Assembly: GCA_963922205.1 (NCBI GenBank)
Contig: CAWUHX010000008.1
Coordinates: 1,273,282 to 1,337,281, forward strand
Direction: 5' to 3'
Length of the DNA: 64,000 bases
DNA from: Romanomermis culicivorax
Lineage: Eukaryota > Nematoda > Enoplea > Mermithida > Mermithidae
Below the pieces are notes generated by a model, which saw nothing but the letters and a program-made list of their open reading frames with translations, was not told where the DNA came from and did no database searches. Each line of letters opens with the position of its first letter. Position 1 is the first letter of the stretch. The position numbers were made by a program, and so were the translations under genes. Below, in pieces: positions 54,350 through 64,000 of this stretch.

Positions 54350-54904
54350 AATAGCGCTCTATAGAATAAATTGCTTTGTAATGCTAACGGGTAATAAAAT
54401 TCGGACAATTTTTTTGATACCGTAGTACAAATATTATCCTAAATTAAGCCTTGTTAAATGGAGGATGATAGGCAATTGACAAATACGGAAGAGGAGTGCT
54501 ATGAAGGTCAAATAACATGTATTTTGATAAGTGAATAGTTAGAATCTTGTAATAACGTAGTTTTTAGATATTTTAAAGTATGTAAATTAGTGAATCATCT
54601 ATTACCTAAAAAAGGCATGGTGTATGATAATTATTGAAAAAAATTGAGGGCCTCTAAACCGGAGTTCGCCCAGGGCCTCTAAACCATTAAGAACGGCCCT
54701 GACTGCGACTTGAATTACGTTTAAATAGTGTAGCAGGTATGTCAAATTAGAACATTAGGATTCCGTTCTTCTATTCACCAGGGTTTTTTAACATTTTGAG
54801 CCTCGACTAGTAGTAACAAACTTTCACATTCTTTTGTATTCCCAGTGACATTGATTGCACGTCATAGCAGAAATAGTATTCAATTCATGCGAATTTAGTG
54901 TCAT
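54350..54904. other. No gene recognised
   Basis: Includes GAGGGCCTCTAAACCGG / CAGGGCCTCTAAACC at 54645-54690, a short direct repeat that resembles the end of an unplaced hAT-type element (GGCCCTG at 54694). Confidence 0.4.
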
Positions 54905-54999
54905 ATACCTGTAAGAAGTCCGACCATTCGGTGGGGGGAGGGTAAACCAGGAATTTTGGAGGGGGGTCCAAAAAATTCTTAAATTTTCCCAAAAAGGCA
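54905..54999 (-). mobile_element. CATACCTGTA-type element cut by the gap
   Basis: TATACCTGTAAGAAGTCCGACCA and G-runs match one end of the elements at 30063 and 31107. The sequence stops at the run of Ns. Confidence 0.6.
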
Positions 55000-55099
55000 N
55001 NNNNNNNNNNNNNNNNNNNNNNNNNNNNNNNNNNNNNNNNNNNNNNNNNNNNNNNNNNNNNNNNNNNNNNNNNNNNNNNNNNNNNNNNNNNNNNNNNNN
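55000..55099. other. Assembly gap of exactly 100 N
   Basis: A round-number gap, the usual placeholder for unknown length. Only 16 bases separate it from the hAT element. Confidence 0.99.
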
Positions 55100-55115
55100 A
55101 TAAGCTCGATATAAT

Positions 55116-57270
55116 TAGAGATAGGAATTTAAAGGGCAAAAATAAGACCAAAAAAGGGCGGGAAAAAGGACAAAATATCAACCAAAAAAGGGCACAAAAA
55201 AGGGCATTTTTAATTTCATAAAACCGTTAATTTTTTACAAGATTCATTCCATAACATCATCATCTTCGTCAGAAATCGAAGCAAATTTGTTAAAAGCAAC
55301 AACATTATGCATTTCAATGTTTTCGAAAGTTAAACGTCGTCTCCTGTCACTTAAAATCATTTTGTATTGTGAAAATGACCGTTCAACTTCAACTGAAACC
55401 AATGGGGCATACAACGTCTTCAGACGAAACTCGGGATCATTGTTTTCAACGAATCGCTTAATATCTGGATTTTTTCTTAAACTAGCATCAAATTTTTCCC
55501 TGGCAAATCCAGTTAGCATTTCGCCAGCTTCCATAAAAATTTTCCACTGCTCATCTCTCTAAAATTTCGAGTTTCAAGCGTTTCAATTGCACCAGTCTAA
55601 AAAGAATGTCTTAAAACTTTTAAAATATGCAACCATTGTTTTTTACACAAATAAGGCCTTATTCAGGGAAAAAATTTGGAAATGAGGGGAAAAATTTGGA
55701 CCTTTTCCGAAATTGGGGAACCTGCCTTTGGGGGAAAAAACTTGTACACAACTCTCTAATCCACTTATGCTTACCAGCGATTTAAACATTGCTGCATTAA
55801 AAAGTTCATCTTTGAGCATGTCACTGCTAACTAACTGCTTGGCAGTTTCACATGATTTCGAGTCATTGGCAACAGCATTCACAAATTTGACAATTTTGTG
55901 AAAATTCTCACAGTAAAATGTTGCCGACTTTATCCAAGTACCCCATCGGGTAACTACTGGATCAGGTGGAATTGGAAGAGCTGAAATGTAAGTGAAAACT
56001 TAATTTTGGCTTGGTTTAAAGTAAAAAACAAAAAAAACATGGTGTAAAACTTAGCACATACATGTTAACTCTTTAAACAATTGTATTCGAGCTGGGGCCT
56101 TCAGCAGAATTTTCCGCATTGAAGAAATAAATTGATTCGCCGTAGAATATTCATCTCGAATCGTTTCGGCAACTCTATGCAATCCATGGGCTAGACACCT
56201 GACGTGATGCAAATTTGGGAACATGGGTTTAAGATTTGAAAGAGCCAGAATCATATACGATGCTTGATCCGTAACAGCAAGCCACAATCTTTCATATCGA
56301 ATAATTCCATTCCAGAGAAAAGAGCAGCTTTCAATTATCGATTGCATAACAGTAGAACTATTTGTTCTCTCCAAGGAAAACATCTTGAAAATAATGCATA
56401 CAAATTATAGTTTACATACATAGGGTAAAATCAACAGAAACAATTAAAATAGAAATCACTGAACTTGCCTTAAACAACATAGGCTTAATAGGTGTTGAAT
56501 TAAGTGGCATAACAAGTACATTCAACACGTAACGTTGCGAAACATCCATTGTTTCGTCAAAAATTAAGCAAATAGGGCTATCGCCAACTTGTAACTTAAT
56601 TTTTTCAATTGTTTCATCGTAAATTGTTTTAACGTAATTTTTTCGAATTAAGCTTTCATGGGGAATATGGTGCGATGTATATTTTTCAAGAAATTGACGA
56701 AAAGGAGTTGAATTTACTTTAAAAATTGGAATTCCTGATTCGACTAAAGCACGAGTCAAGTCCACACAAAATAATTTTTGGCCGCTGGAGCCAGACTGCA
56801 AAACGTTAGTTGTTAAAAATTGCTGCTTTTGTTTCTTATCTTGGGCCTTTGCAGTTAAATCCTTGTGACGTTGACAAGACAAATGCTGAATAATTCGATC
56901 AGAATTGTGCCGATCGTCAATTTTAATTGGAACCTCGCACAAGCTGCATTTAACAACCGAGCCATCAGTTTCAATGAAATCATTTTTGTACTTAGCAACA
57001 ATGCTAAAAAGCTTGCTGTGGGTTACTTTTGACATAATAAAAGTTGGGGGCACAAAGCTAAAATTTCGAAAAAACAATATTTTGAAAAAAATATTACAGT
57101 AAACCTACCTTTTCTACCGTTTTAATAAAATTATGAACTTTATGATCACAAAAATTGTGCAAAAACGGGCAAAAACATAATAATTTGCTAAAAACGGGCA
57201 AATCATCTAAAATCATTAAAAAACGGGAAAAAAGGGCAAAAAAGGGCTGCCCTTTAAATTCCTATCTCTA
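55116..57270 (-). mobile_element. hAT element, 2.16 kb, apparently autonomous
   Basis: Both ends read TAGAGATAGGAATTTAAAGG inward, continuing GCA, with AAAAAAGGGCA words inside. It encodes a complete spliced transposase. The 8-mers outside (GATATAAT left, GTCATTAT right) do not match, unlike other hAT copies here. On the right it abuts the integrase part of the gypsy element. Confidence 0.9.
55244..57035 (-). CDS. hAT transposase with CGGBP1-like zinc finger, 469 aa, four exons, open
   Basis: Exons 57035-56469, 56383-56062, 55980-55775 and 55558-55244 join without stops (phases 0, 1, 0). Intron 1 has a GC donor (TTTAAG|GCAAGT) and a TTTTCAAG acceptor; the others are GT-AG. Residues 30-57 form a BED-like C2H2 finger (CSLC ... 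H51, H57), as in CGGBP1-like proteins. Asp160 (FDETMD), Asp228 (VTDQAS), CLAH at 252-255, the TRWGTW motif in exon 3 and Glu424 (SVEVERSFSQYK) match the hAT catalytic frame, and the C-terminus has the hAT dimerisation pattern. Intron 3 contains a CCCC/GGGG word fragment of the nested-element kind. It catalyses cut-and-paste transposition with 8-bp duplications. All key residues are present, so activity is plausible but untested. Confidence 0.85.
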
Positions 57271-59240
57271 GTCATTATTACAGCATCATGATGCTGATGC
57301 AGTACAGAGTCCCTGAGGTTTGCGGGTACGACCAATTGGTCTTCGCTTTCTGCCTCAGTTTCCCTATACAATACACCATTTTCTTCGTTGAACCCAGTGT
57401 GATACTTTGTGGTGCTATTTGCACCTAATCTATCCCAGATTGGCTTTAAGCTTTCGTCTGCTTTCTGCAGTTTGCTCATCAAGTCATCTGGGATCAGGCC
57501 AATAGATACCTCTTTTTCTCCTGATGTTCCTGGTTTATCAAATTCCTCTTCTTTTCTTGGGTGTAACCACTGCACATTGTCTTGTTTCTTAGGTGTCGCA
57601 GATTTATCAGTTTCCTGATTTTCTTTCTGCATCTTTTCTGAAGTACGAGCTTTGCTTCGGGTTACTACCGCTTCTACTCCTTTAGAATGCTCTCTTTCGT
57701 CCTCAGGACTAATTCGAGCATCCTCTTCTTCCTTTTTATCCTTGTGGGATTTATTCTTTTCGGGGATGTTGTTCCTCTCGGCCATCAAGGAAATTTGTTG
57801 TTGTTCTTGTTGTTCTTTTATTATTCCTTTGACATCGGAGGAAACAACATCCGACTTGAACATACTTTCCCACTTCGGTGGTGATTTCACCACATCCTCT
57901 GGCTCATCCTTTCTAGAGAGAAAGTCAGCCATAGCATTTTGTCTACCTGGCACGTATTCTAACTTGTGGTTGTATTGATTTATGATGGCATACCACCGTT
58001 TCAATTTGTCATTTGTTGTAGTGTTGACTTTCATTGATAACAGTGGTCTGTGATCTGTCTTAATCAATACTTTCTGCCCCAATAAATAGTGCCGATAGAT
58101 TTTGAGGCCGTAGATAATCGCGAGGCACTCCCTTTCGGTTGCGCACCACTTTTTCTCGTCCTCCTTTAGCACACGGCTATTGTATGCTATGACCCACTTG
58201 TCGTCTCCAGACTCTTGATACAGAACAGCCCCAAGTGCTGTTTCACTGGCATCGGTTTGTAGAATGAATTGGGCTGAGCCATCCATTACTGGGTACCTAA
58301 GAAATGGAACCGATACCAGTGCTTCTTTCAAAGCATTAAATGCTTTGTAATGATCCTCTGTGACGAGCCATTTATTCCTTTTCTTGGCCGTCAGCTTATA
58401 CAAAGGTTCTGCGTGCTTTGCCAGATGTGGTATAAATTTTTTACACCACTGGAGCATTCCGAGAAACCTTTGCATACGCTTGACCGAGTCCGGGAATTCA
58501 AACTCCTTAATAGCTTGCATTTTTTTCGGATCGGGCGAAATTCCATTAGAATCCAAAATGTGACCAAGAAAATGAACCTTCTTTGGTAGGAATTCGCATT
58601 TTTCCGGTTTAAGTGTAAGCTGGGCTCGTCTCAGAGAATCTAGGACCAATTTCAAATTTTCTATGTGTTCCTCGAACGTATTTGAGAACACTATGATATT
58701 GTCAATGTAAACTAGACATATCTTCCACACATGAGGATGAAAGATTCTTTCCATCATCCTCTGGAACTCGGCTGGTGCATTTTTCAGTCCAAAGGGCATT
58801 ACTTTGAACTGAAACAACCCTTCTTGACACAAGAAAGCAGTCTTTTCTTTACTGCCTTCTTCCATTGGCACTTGCCAATAACCAGACTTAAGGTCAAGAG
58901 TCGTATAAAATTTTGCTCTCCCGAGGCAGTCCAGATAATCATCCATTCTTGGTATTGGATATCGATCATCCTTCGTAACCTCGTACAAGCCTCTGAAATC
59001 AACAACCGGCCTGAGCGACCCATCTTTCTTCCCTACTAGGAATAATGGCGCCGCCCAGGGCGATCTTGATGGCTCTATGACTCCTTTGTCTAGCATTTCC
59101 TGCACATGTTGTCTGATATACGGTCGACGTTCAATGGCAGCTCTGTAGTAATGTTTCACCACAGGGCTAGCATCACCTGTATTAATTTTACAAGTAAGAT
59201 GGGGAATAAGATGGGGAGTAAGATGGGATGCCGTATCGCC
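57271..59240 (-). pseudogene. gypsy pol: reverse transcriptase, RNase H, truncated integrase
   Basis: From the first Met (59162) the frame runs about 630 residues. RT: WAAPLFLVGKKDGSLRPVVD (36-55), Asp90 in LDLKSGYWQ, FGLKNAP (124-130) and YIDN at 152-155 where the family has YIDD. RNase H: Asp304 (TDAS), Glu343/345, Asp370 (TDHRP) and Asp413 (NAMADFLSR). A charged linker follows, then the integrase zinc-binding start (LVVPANLRDSVLHQHHDA), where the hAT element cuts it. Upstream, INTGDASPVVKHYYRA continues in this frame but the protease frame is shifted near 59190-59240. The Asp-to-Asn change in the RT active site should abolish activity. Confidence 0.9.
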
Positions 59241-60661
59241 ATCTCTTTCTGTTCCTCTGACACTGTAGCTTTAGAGATCATTTTGTACAATGCTTCCAGA
59301 AACACAACTCCATCGAATTTTGATTCCTTGGCATCGAAAATGCCCTCTAGGCTACTTTCTCCACTATTTCCTGCCTGTAAAATTGATACACTTGATTCTC
59401 CCCGAAATACGGAGTTACAGTAGCCAAGAACTTGGTTAGGTTCAATCAGGCAACCAGAACACCTATTATTGGAGATCATCAATACAAAGTCCTCCTTTGA
59501 ACCATCAACTATAGTATCGTCTATTCTGAATCTCCTTTCTGAATCATCTCCTTCTATGATGATTCCATTTATTCTATTTGCCGAGGATTTGTTCCACAAT
59601 TTAGCTTTCACTAGCTGATCTGTTCCATGTGGAATGTAAATTCTATTACAAGCCACTACTGGAACTAAATCTTCCAGCTGCTCAATTGTCGAACATTGAT
59701 CTTCTTCAATAGAATCTTCTTGTATTGATTCTGCTATCATCGGATTATGCATCCCAACTATTGGAATTGCTTTCTTATCCGATGTTAACAAATCAATACT
59801 TTTCTTCACACCCATCATAGTCATTGAACCTCTTCCAAAATCTATTACTGTATTGACTTCCGGATGCGCCAGGAAGTCTGTTCCCAATATCAAATCTTCT
59901 GCGGACCCTGGTGTTATGATAGCTTTAACTGGAAAACGGCCATAATCACATTGCATTTGAAATTGGACGTAACCATGTGCACTAACTACTTTACCATTGG
60001 CGACAGTGACTTTTAGGATCTCAGGGTACGCTGTATACTCCAGTCCAAGTGATTTTTTCAAGAAATCACCCGACATCACCGAACACTGAGCTCCCATGTC
60101 AATCAGTGCCTTTGCGGTAGTAGAACACACAGTTACTCTGATGTGAAATGGCTGTGTTCTAGGGTATCTTGCTAACATATCCAGCTCCTCTGCAGTTGCC
60201 TTTCTACCATACTCGGCACTGCATTCCATTTCCCGCACATTTTCCTCTTTATCCATGGCACAGTTAGGCAGACCACACAATTTCATCTCCATCATTGGTT
60301 CTTGCTGTACACTATTGATACTGCTAGTCGGCGGTTGGTCTGTCTGCCCGGGGGCTTGTGACTGACTAGCCATCTTTTGCGGAACCAACAGGGTATTTGA
60401 ACTCTGATTTGCGATTACTGGTTGTTGGTCCATTAGATTTGGTCCTGGTAACATCAGCTGGGTGGTAGCCTGTAACAATCTCATCTGCTCCCTGAGCTTC
60501 TTCAACTTTACGTATTCCTGAAACTCGGCATATTCTTGCAAATTTTCCGCCTCGTCGTCAGGAAACGAAACTTGATAAGCTCCCCTTTCGCCTTCGTTAC
60601 CAAAACCTCCTCTACTTCCTCCGTAATTTCCTCTGAAATTACCTCTGAAATTTTCTCTACC
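59156..60661 (-). pseudogene. gypsy aspartic protease region
   Basis: In the same frame as Gag, separated from it by one TGA at 60664-60662. An RG-rich tail (RGNFRGNYGGSRGG) leads into a Gln-rich stretch and then the protease: LIDMGAQCSVMS (residues 146-157 from the Met at 60541), with DMG where retroviral-type proteases have DTG or DSG, and LILGTDFL (217-224), the second conserved block. The frame leaves the RT frame after AIRHPILL. Confidence 0.8.
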
Positions 60662-61819
60662 TCAGAAATTTCCAAAACTTCCTCTAGGACTTCCTCTTCC
60701 AAAGCCTCTTCCACTATTTCCACCCCTTCCACGATTTTGCAGACCTTTATAAAAATTCAAGGTTCTACAATCAATCGTGTTGTGAGTGTTATTTTCGTGG
60801 TAAGTACACCATTTTCGCTGCTGAACCTCTTGTTGACTTTTCACTTTCGCTTTATCAACTTTCTGAGTTAAAGCAGTTATGGCTTCCTCTTGAGCTTTGG
60901 TCGAGTTCCTAATCTCTTCATAACATTGTGCCATTTTGATAAACTCCTTAGATAAAGCCATCATGAGGGAGTCCTTTTTTGGCTCCTCAACAGGCTGTTG
61001 CCGAGGCATTATGGCCTGTTGCGGAGGTACTTCAAGTACTTCCTCATCTGCTATATCTATCAATTGATTTTGCGAAGATTGCATTGGAGTTTGCCTTTCT
61101 GTGTTTGGTCTTCTAAAGTCCCTATTGCGTTTTTGGGCGCTTTCATAAAGTCTTTGGATTACATTCACATCGGCTTGCTGCTCCTCAGCAATTTCCGCTT
61201 GTGCCATATTTATCATCATGGGCTGCTCTTTTGGCCCAAATGTTCTAATCGCATTCCGGTACTTTAACTCTATCTCATAGACTGCCTGCGGAAGATCATA
61301 CCAATTTTTGAATTTTGCTATGTCTTTCTGCAGTTCTAATTGATAAGTCAAAGAACTCCTATAGAAAAAGATTTCAATGATTATTTTATTTTTAAACTCT
61401 TTTGTTTCACTCTGATAAATGAGATTCACATGTGCTCGAACCCTTTTTAGAAATTTGGTTGCTGCTTCATCGGGTTCCTGCTTAATATCCAATAAATCCC
61501 GTTTGAGCATGTCCAGGTTACAATCTGGAGCACAATAGTTCAAAATCTTGTCTCGGGCCTCCCTATATGTCATTGACTCTTCGGCCAATTCTTTCGGCAA
61601 GTCCCTTGACAAGCGGGTTAATGCTTCTAGTTTCACCTCATCGGGAGTATTCTTTCGAAACTCACCTTCTAGCTCCACTAGAAAAGCAAGAACCTGTTTA
61701 CTTGGCATATCAGATTGCAGTAATTTCGGTTTGATCGCCCTTTCAATGTCATAGACAGTTGGGCCTACTTGAGCTGGATTGACCCATAAAGCTGGATCAA
61801 TCGGAATCATTGTAGGCAT
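60662..61819 (-). CDS. gypsy Gag with zinc knuckle
   Basis: 385 residues. The middle part (LKRDLLDIKQEPDEAATKFL ... VNLIYQSE) is a Ty3-type capsid-like region, shared with the gag fragment at 51065-51259. A zinc-knuckle variant, C338-x2-H341 ... H346-x4-C351 (WCTYHENNTHNTIDC), is followed by an RGG-rich nucleic-acid-binding tail. It ends at TGA, directly in frame with the protease. The start Met overlaps the preceding frame by 13 bases. Confidence 0.8.
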   Translation of the reverse strand: MPTMIPIDPALWVNPAQVGPTVYDIERAIKPKLLQSDMPSKQVLAFLVELEGEFRKNTPDEVKLEALTRLSRDLPKELAEESMTYREARDKILNYCAPDCNLDMLKRDLLDIKQEPDEAATKFLKRVRAHVNLIYQSETKEFKNKIIIEIFFYRSSLTYQLELQKDIAKFKNWYDLPQAVYEIELKYRNAIRTFGPKEQPMMINMAQAEIAEEQQADVNVIQRLYESAQKRNRDFRRPNTERQTPMQSSQNQLIDIADEEVLEVPPQQAIMPRQQPVEEPKKDSLMMALSKEFIKMAQCYEEIRNSTKAQEEAITALTQKVDKAKVKSQQEVQQRKWCTYHENNTHNTIDCRTLNFYKGLQNRGRGGNSGRGFGRGSPRGSFGNF

Positions 61820-62694
61820 GACCTGCTGCCTGACCTTGGGGTATCTCCCCTAATACAACTGCTCTGTTGTGAGATAGTTGGATTTATCAGACTTGGATTT
61901 TTTAGGCCTTCGTCAAAACCACAACTACTCACTCTCTGCTCCACTTTTGAGGTAGTGGGCAAATGAGACATATACTGCTCTTTAGGACCGAGACTTGACT
62001 TTTGGTCTTTCCGTCTACAGTCTTGCTGAAGAGTGATGCCATCATTTTGCCACGCTAACTCTTCCTGGCCCTGCTCAAACTTCAATGCACCACCTTGTTC
62101 CAAACAGCCAGCATTGCTTTGCCTCGGTTCATTTGCCTTACTGGCTTTCTGTGAACCTGTATTAGCAATGTTGGCGAATATGCTATCATAAACATCTAAC
62201 CTGTTCATGATCTGGTCCAGTTTGTCTTCTAATGAGCTCTTTTGAGGATTTTCTCGATGTTCCTCCCGCTCGTTATCCCAATATAATCGATGGTACGTAT
62301 CGAATAACTGGGCGGGTTTATTTATCAGCCGGCGCTGCTGTTGATCCAAAACCGGAATGTTCATCTTCGGTAATGGACGCTCCGGTCCCGTAATAGGCGG
62401 ATGTAAATATTCGCCTCTCTTCGGGAGGTTCGTCGACGACGGAATTTTGAATATTTGATCTTCGTTGGCCGATAATATCGCGTCGTCGTCCTCCCTCTCG
62501 ACAGCTGTTGAGGTCGTAGGTCGGTTGCCTTCATTTTCCGCTGATAAAGGCCTATGATCTGAGCAATTGTCCTCTTCAGCTGAGGTTTCAGCTGAAGTTA
62601 GGACAATTAACTTTTCTGTATCACGGGCCTTTTTTCCTGGTGGTGTTCGGGGCAAACCAGAACTCTTGAGGCCACCTAGGTTGTCTTTACACAT
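61807..62694 (-). CDS. gypsy first frame, N-terminal Gag-like, disordered
   Basis: 295 residues starting MCKDNLGGLKSSGLPRTPPG, acidic and polar, with a Leu-rich stretch LEDKLDQIMNRLDVYDSIF that could form a short helix. It begins about 100 bases after the LTR end, where gag should start, and overlaps the next frame in a different register. It may be the true Gag N-terminus separated by a frameshift, or a separate accessory frame. No recognised domain. Confidence 0.55.
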   Translation of the reverse strand: MCKDNLGGLKSSGLPRTPPGKKARDTEKLIVLTSAETSAEEDNCSDHRPLSAENEGNRPTTSTAVEREDDDAILSANEDQIFKIPSSTNLPKRGEYLHPPITGPERPLPKMNIPVLDQQQRRLINKPAQLFDTYHRLYWDNEREEHRENPQKSSLEDKLDQIMNRLDVYDSIFANIANTGSQKASKANEPRQSNAGCLEQGGALKFEQGQEELAWQNDGITLQQDCRRKDQKSSLGPKEQYMSHLPTTSKVEQRVSSCGFDEGLKNPSLINPTISQQSSCIRGDTPRSGSRSCLQ

Positions 62695-62792
62695 TTTGTA
62701 ACCTCCCAGTTCTCTATAAAAACCAATAGGTTTTTTGACTCCTCGAGTTTGCCTCTGATTTTCCGTTACTTTGAGAGTCAGAAGCCACCACT

Positions 62793-63440
62793 TGTTGAAG
62801 TGAGACTTGTGTTGAGGTTGAGAAATATAATAAGGGATTTCGTATCAAAAATAGACCTAATCAGTCACTAGCTAATTCACCTAATCAGGCCGAAACCTTA
62901 GGTAGAATCAGTTTGCAACAGTTCGGTCAGTCTCAAAGTCAACAAAGATCTCCTGCTTTCGTCCCGAAGAACTGCAGAAGATAAGATAACACCCTGAGCT
63001 CAAGTAACTTCAAAGCAGGGGCAAAATCAGAAGTCAGGCCGAGAACTGAGTTGTAAATGTAGACTTGCACGCTGGGTGGCTCTCCGGAAGTCCAGGGTCT
63101 AACCTGCGTTCCTTCCGCTGCGAGTAATTCAAAGGCTGTCAGCCGCGGGTCGTTGTATTCCAGGCGGAAATGCTCCACCACAAATTATATAACCAAATGA
63201 TATAATATAATGCCCAAACGGGCCGCCGATTTCTTCTTTTAATAAAAAACAAACAATGAATCACTGAATGACCAAAAAGATAGACGACCGGCATATTTAT
63301 GCACGGTGTCTATGCAAATCGGCGTCGACGCAGAACGCGTCGACTTTGGCTATTTCTTCACAACCTGGAGATAGACTATGTCCATCCCTGACAGTTTTGA
63401 GCACCCTGTGGATGGCCATTTTGAGGTCTGGAAGTGGACA
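62793..63440 (-). repeat. Probable 5' LTR of the gypsy element
   Basis: On the minus strand the region ends TCACTTCAACA, followed by AGTGGTGGCTTCTGACTCTC, whose TGG start is what a tRNA primer site would show (tRNA not assigned). TATATAATTTG lies at about 63185-63195, a possible promoter TATA box. The outer end is not fixed because no second LTR is available; a CAACA at 63527-63531 is an alternative boundary. Confidence 0.5.
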
Positions 63441-63559
63441 TGTAAACCAAGGATGGGTAAATTGAGGACAAGTGCAGCAAAATTAGCATAACAATCTATC
63501 AATTAATTCCATTTAAATTTGCTTTCAACAAAAAACCTTTCTAAATTTCTGTGCCTTGT

Positions 63560-63680
63560 ATTCCATGTAGCTGACCGTGTCATGTGGCCAACCATGAGAT
63601 GTGGCCGATCATGCCAGATTGCCGACTTCTATTGTGAGAAATTAAGTAATGCCAAAAAATAACGGTTTCATTTTTTTGTA
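63560..63680 (-). repeat. Dispersed repeat with GGTCGGCC words, copy 2
   Basis: Reverse-orientation copy of 52310-52490: TGTCATGTGGCCAACCATG, GTGGCCGATCATGCCAG and GAAATTAAGTAATGCC. Confidence 0.65.
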
Positions 63681-64000
63681 TGGCAACATACAACATTCCA
63701 GCCATAGGATTGACGATTCAGCCAATCCTCAGGTCTCGAACTCAGTCATTTTTGTTGAGCCCTGGTCAGGATGGTCACACCTACCCTGACATTGGCCAGT
63801 GGTGGGACAGCTCTGGCGTCATGTGTTGTAAATAAATGTGGATGTATACCCTTGCCTACCTGGATGCGGTTCTTAGGAGACCCAGTAAGGTGCGGCCCCT
63901 GAGGCTAACCCTGTACTAACTTTGAACCTACGGTACCTAGCTGAAACTGGTTGTACCAAGAGATTTATTGTTAATAAAACGAGAACGAAACAGAAGACAA
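63681..64000. other. No gene recognised
   Basis: More GC-rich than average, but no frame or motif that I can assign. AATAAAACGAG near the right edge may be a polyadenylation signal of an element continuing beyond the window. Confidence 0.4.

Larger units (their letters stand above)
57271..63440 (-). mobile_element. Ty3/gypsy retrotransposon, 3' end missing
   Basis: Order on the minus strand: LTR-like region and likely primer site, an N-terminal Gag frame, Gag with zinc knuckle, protease, reverse transcriptase and RNase H, then the start of integrase, cut where the hAT element begins. No envelope frame or 3' LTR is in the window. Long, nearly intact frames point to a fairly recent copy with a few disabling changes. 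Outer (right) boundary is uncertain. Confidence 0.85.

Noticed and set aside
57652-57978. Plus-strand Ser-rich frames over the gypsy pol
   Set aside because: Antisense shadows of the charged linker between RNase H and integrase.

Overview
The window is non-coding-rich, AT-rich animal DNA, most likely from a nematode. The evidence is short introns in small multi-exon secreted-protein genes, a cysteine pattern like the nematode DUF19 / T20D4.11-like family, a weak transthyretin-like exon, and a short TTAGGC-type telomeric stretch (5913-5931). The species cannot be named from sequence alone. Splice models here were worked out by hand from reading frame, intron phase and GT/GC-AG signals.

Layout. 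1-3.7 kb: an 18-bp array with an inverted partner array, a TTA-flanked element with an LTR-like repeat inside it, and three tandem tRNA-derived units. 5.9-8.4 and 14.1-16.0 kb: two long foldback elements, one split by a DD41D-type mariner, the other by a hAT MITE with an exact 8-bp target duplication. 9.95-13.1 kb: a degenerate ~140-bp satellite. 13.1-25.9 kb: three minus-strand genes for small secreted proteins (two DUF19-like, one weakly transthyretin-like), with a PIF/Harbinger element and another Tc1/mariner element among them. 27.7-34.1 kb: a deep nest of hAT-type elements, insertion inside insertion, most supported by exact 8-bp target duplications. 34.1-36.8 kb: decayed hAT and mariner copies. 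37.2-45.5 kb: a four-exon coiled-coil protein gene whose introns hold a tandem duplication and a GGATCCGG-rich satellite. 46-54 kb: minisatellites, LTR relics, a diverged copy of a secreted-protein first exon, and a small multi-exon gene or pseudogene with membrane segments. 55-63.4 kb: a 100-N gap, then a hAT element with an open four-exon transposase, abutting a Ty3/gypsy element whose integrase is cut at the hAT boundary.

Host genes occupy only a few per cent of the window. The most unusual material is the 27.7-34.1 kb nest. There, elements with matching interiors and a matching poly-T terminal frame carry different palindromic words next to their ends (GTGCCA, CCCC, CCTC, CCACA), as if the recognition word had been exchanged while the rest was kept. 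A second recurring theme is possible GC-AG introns, one in the coiled-coil gene and one in the hAT transposase.
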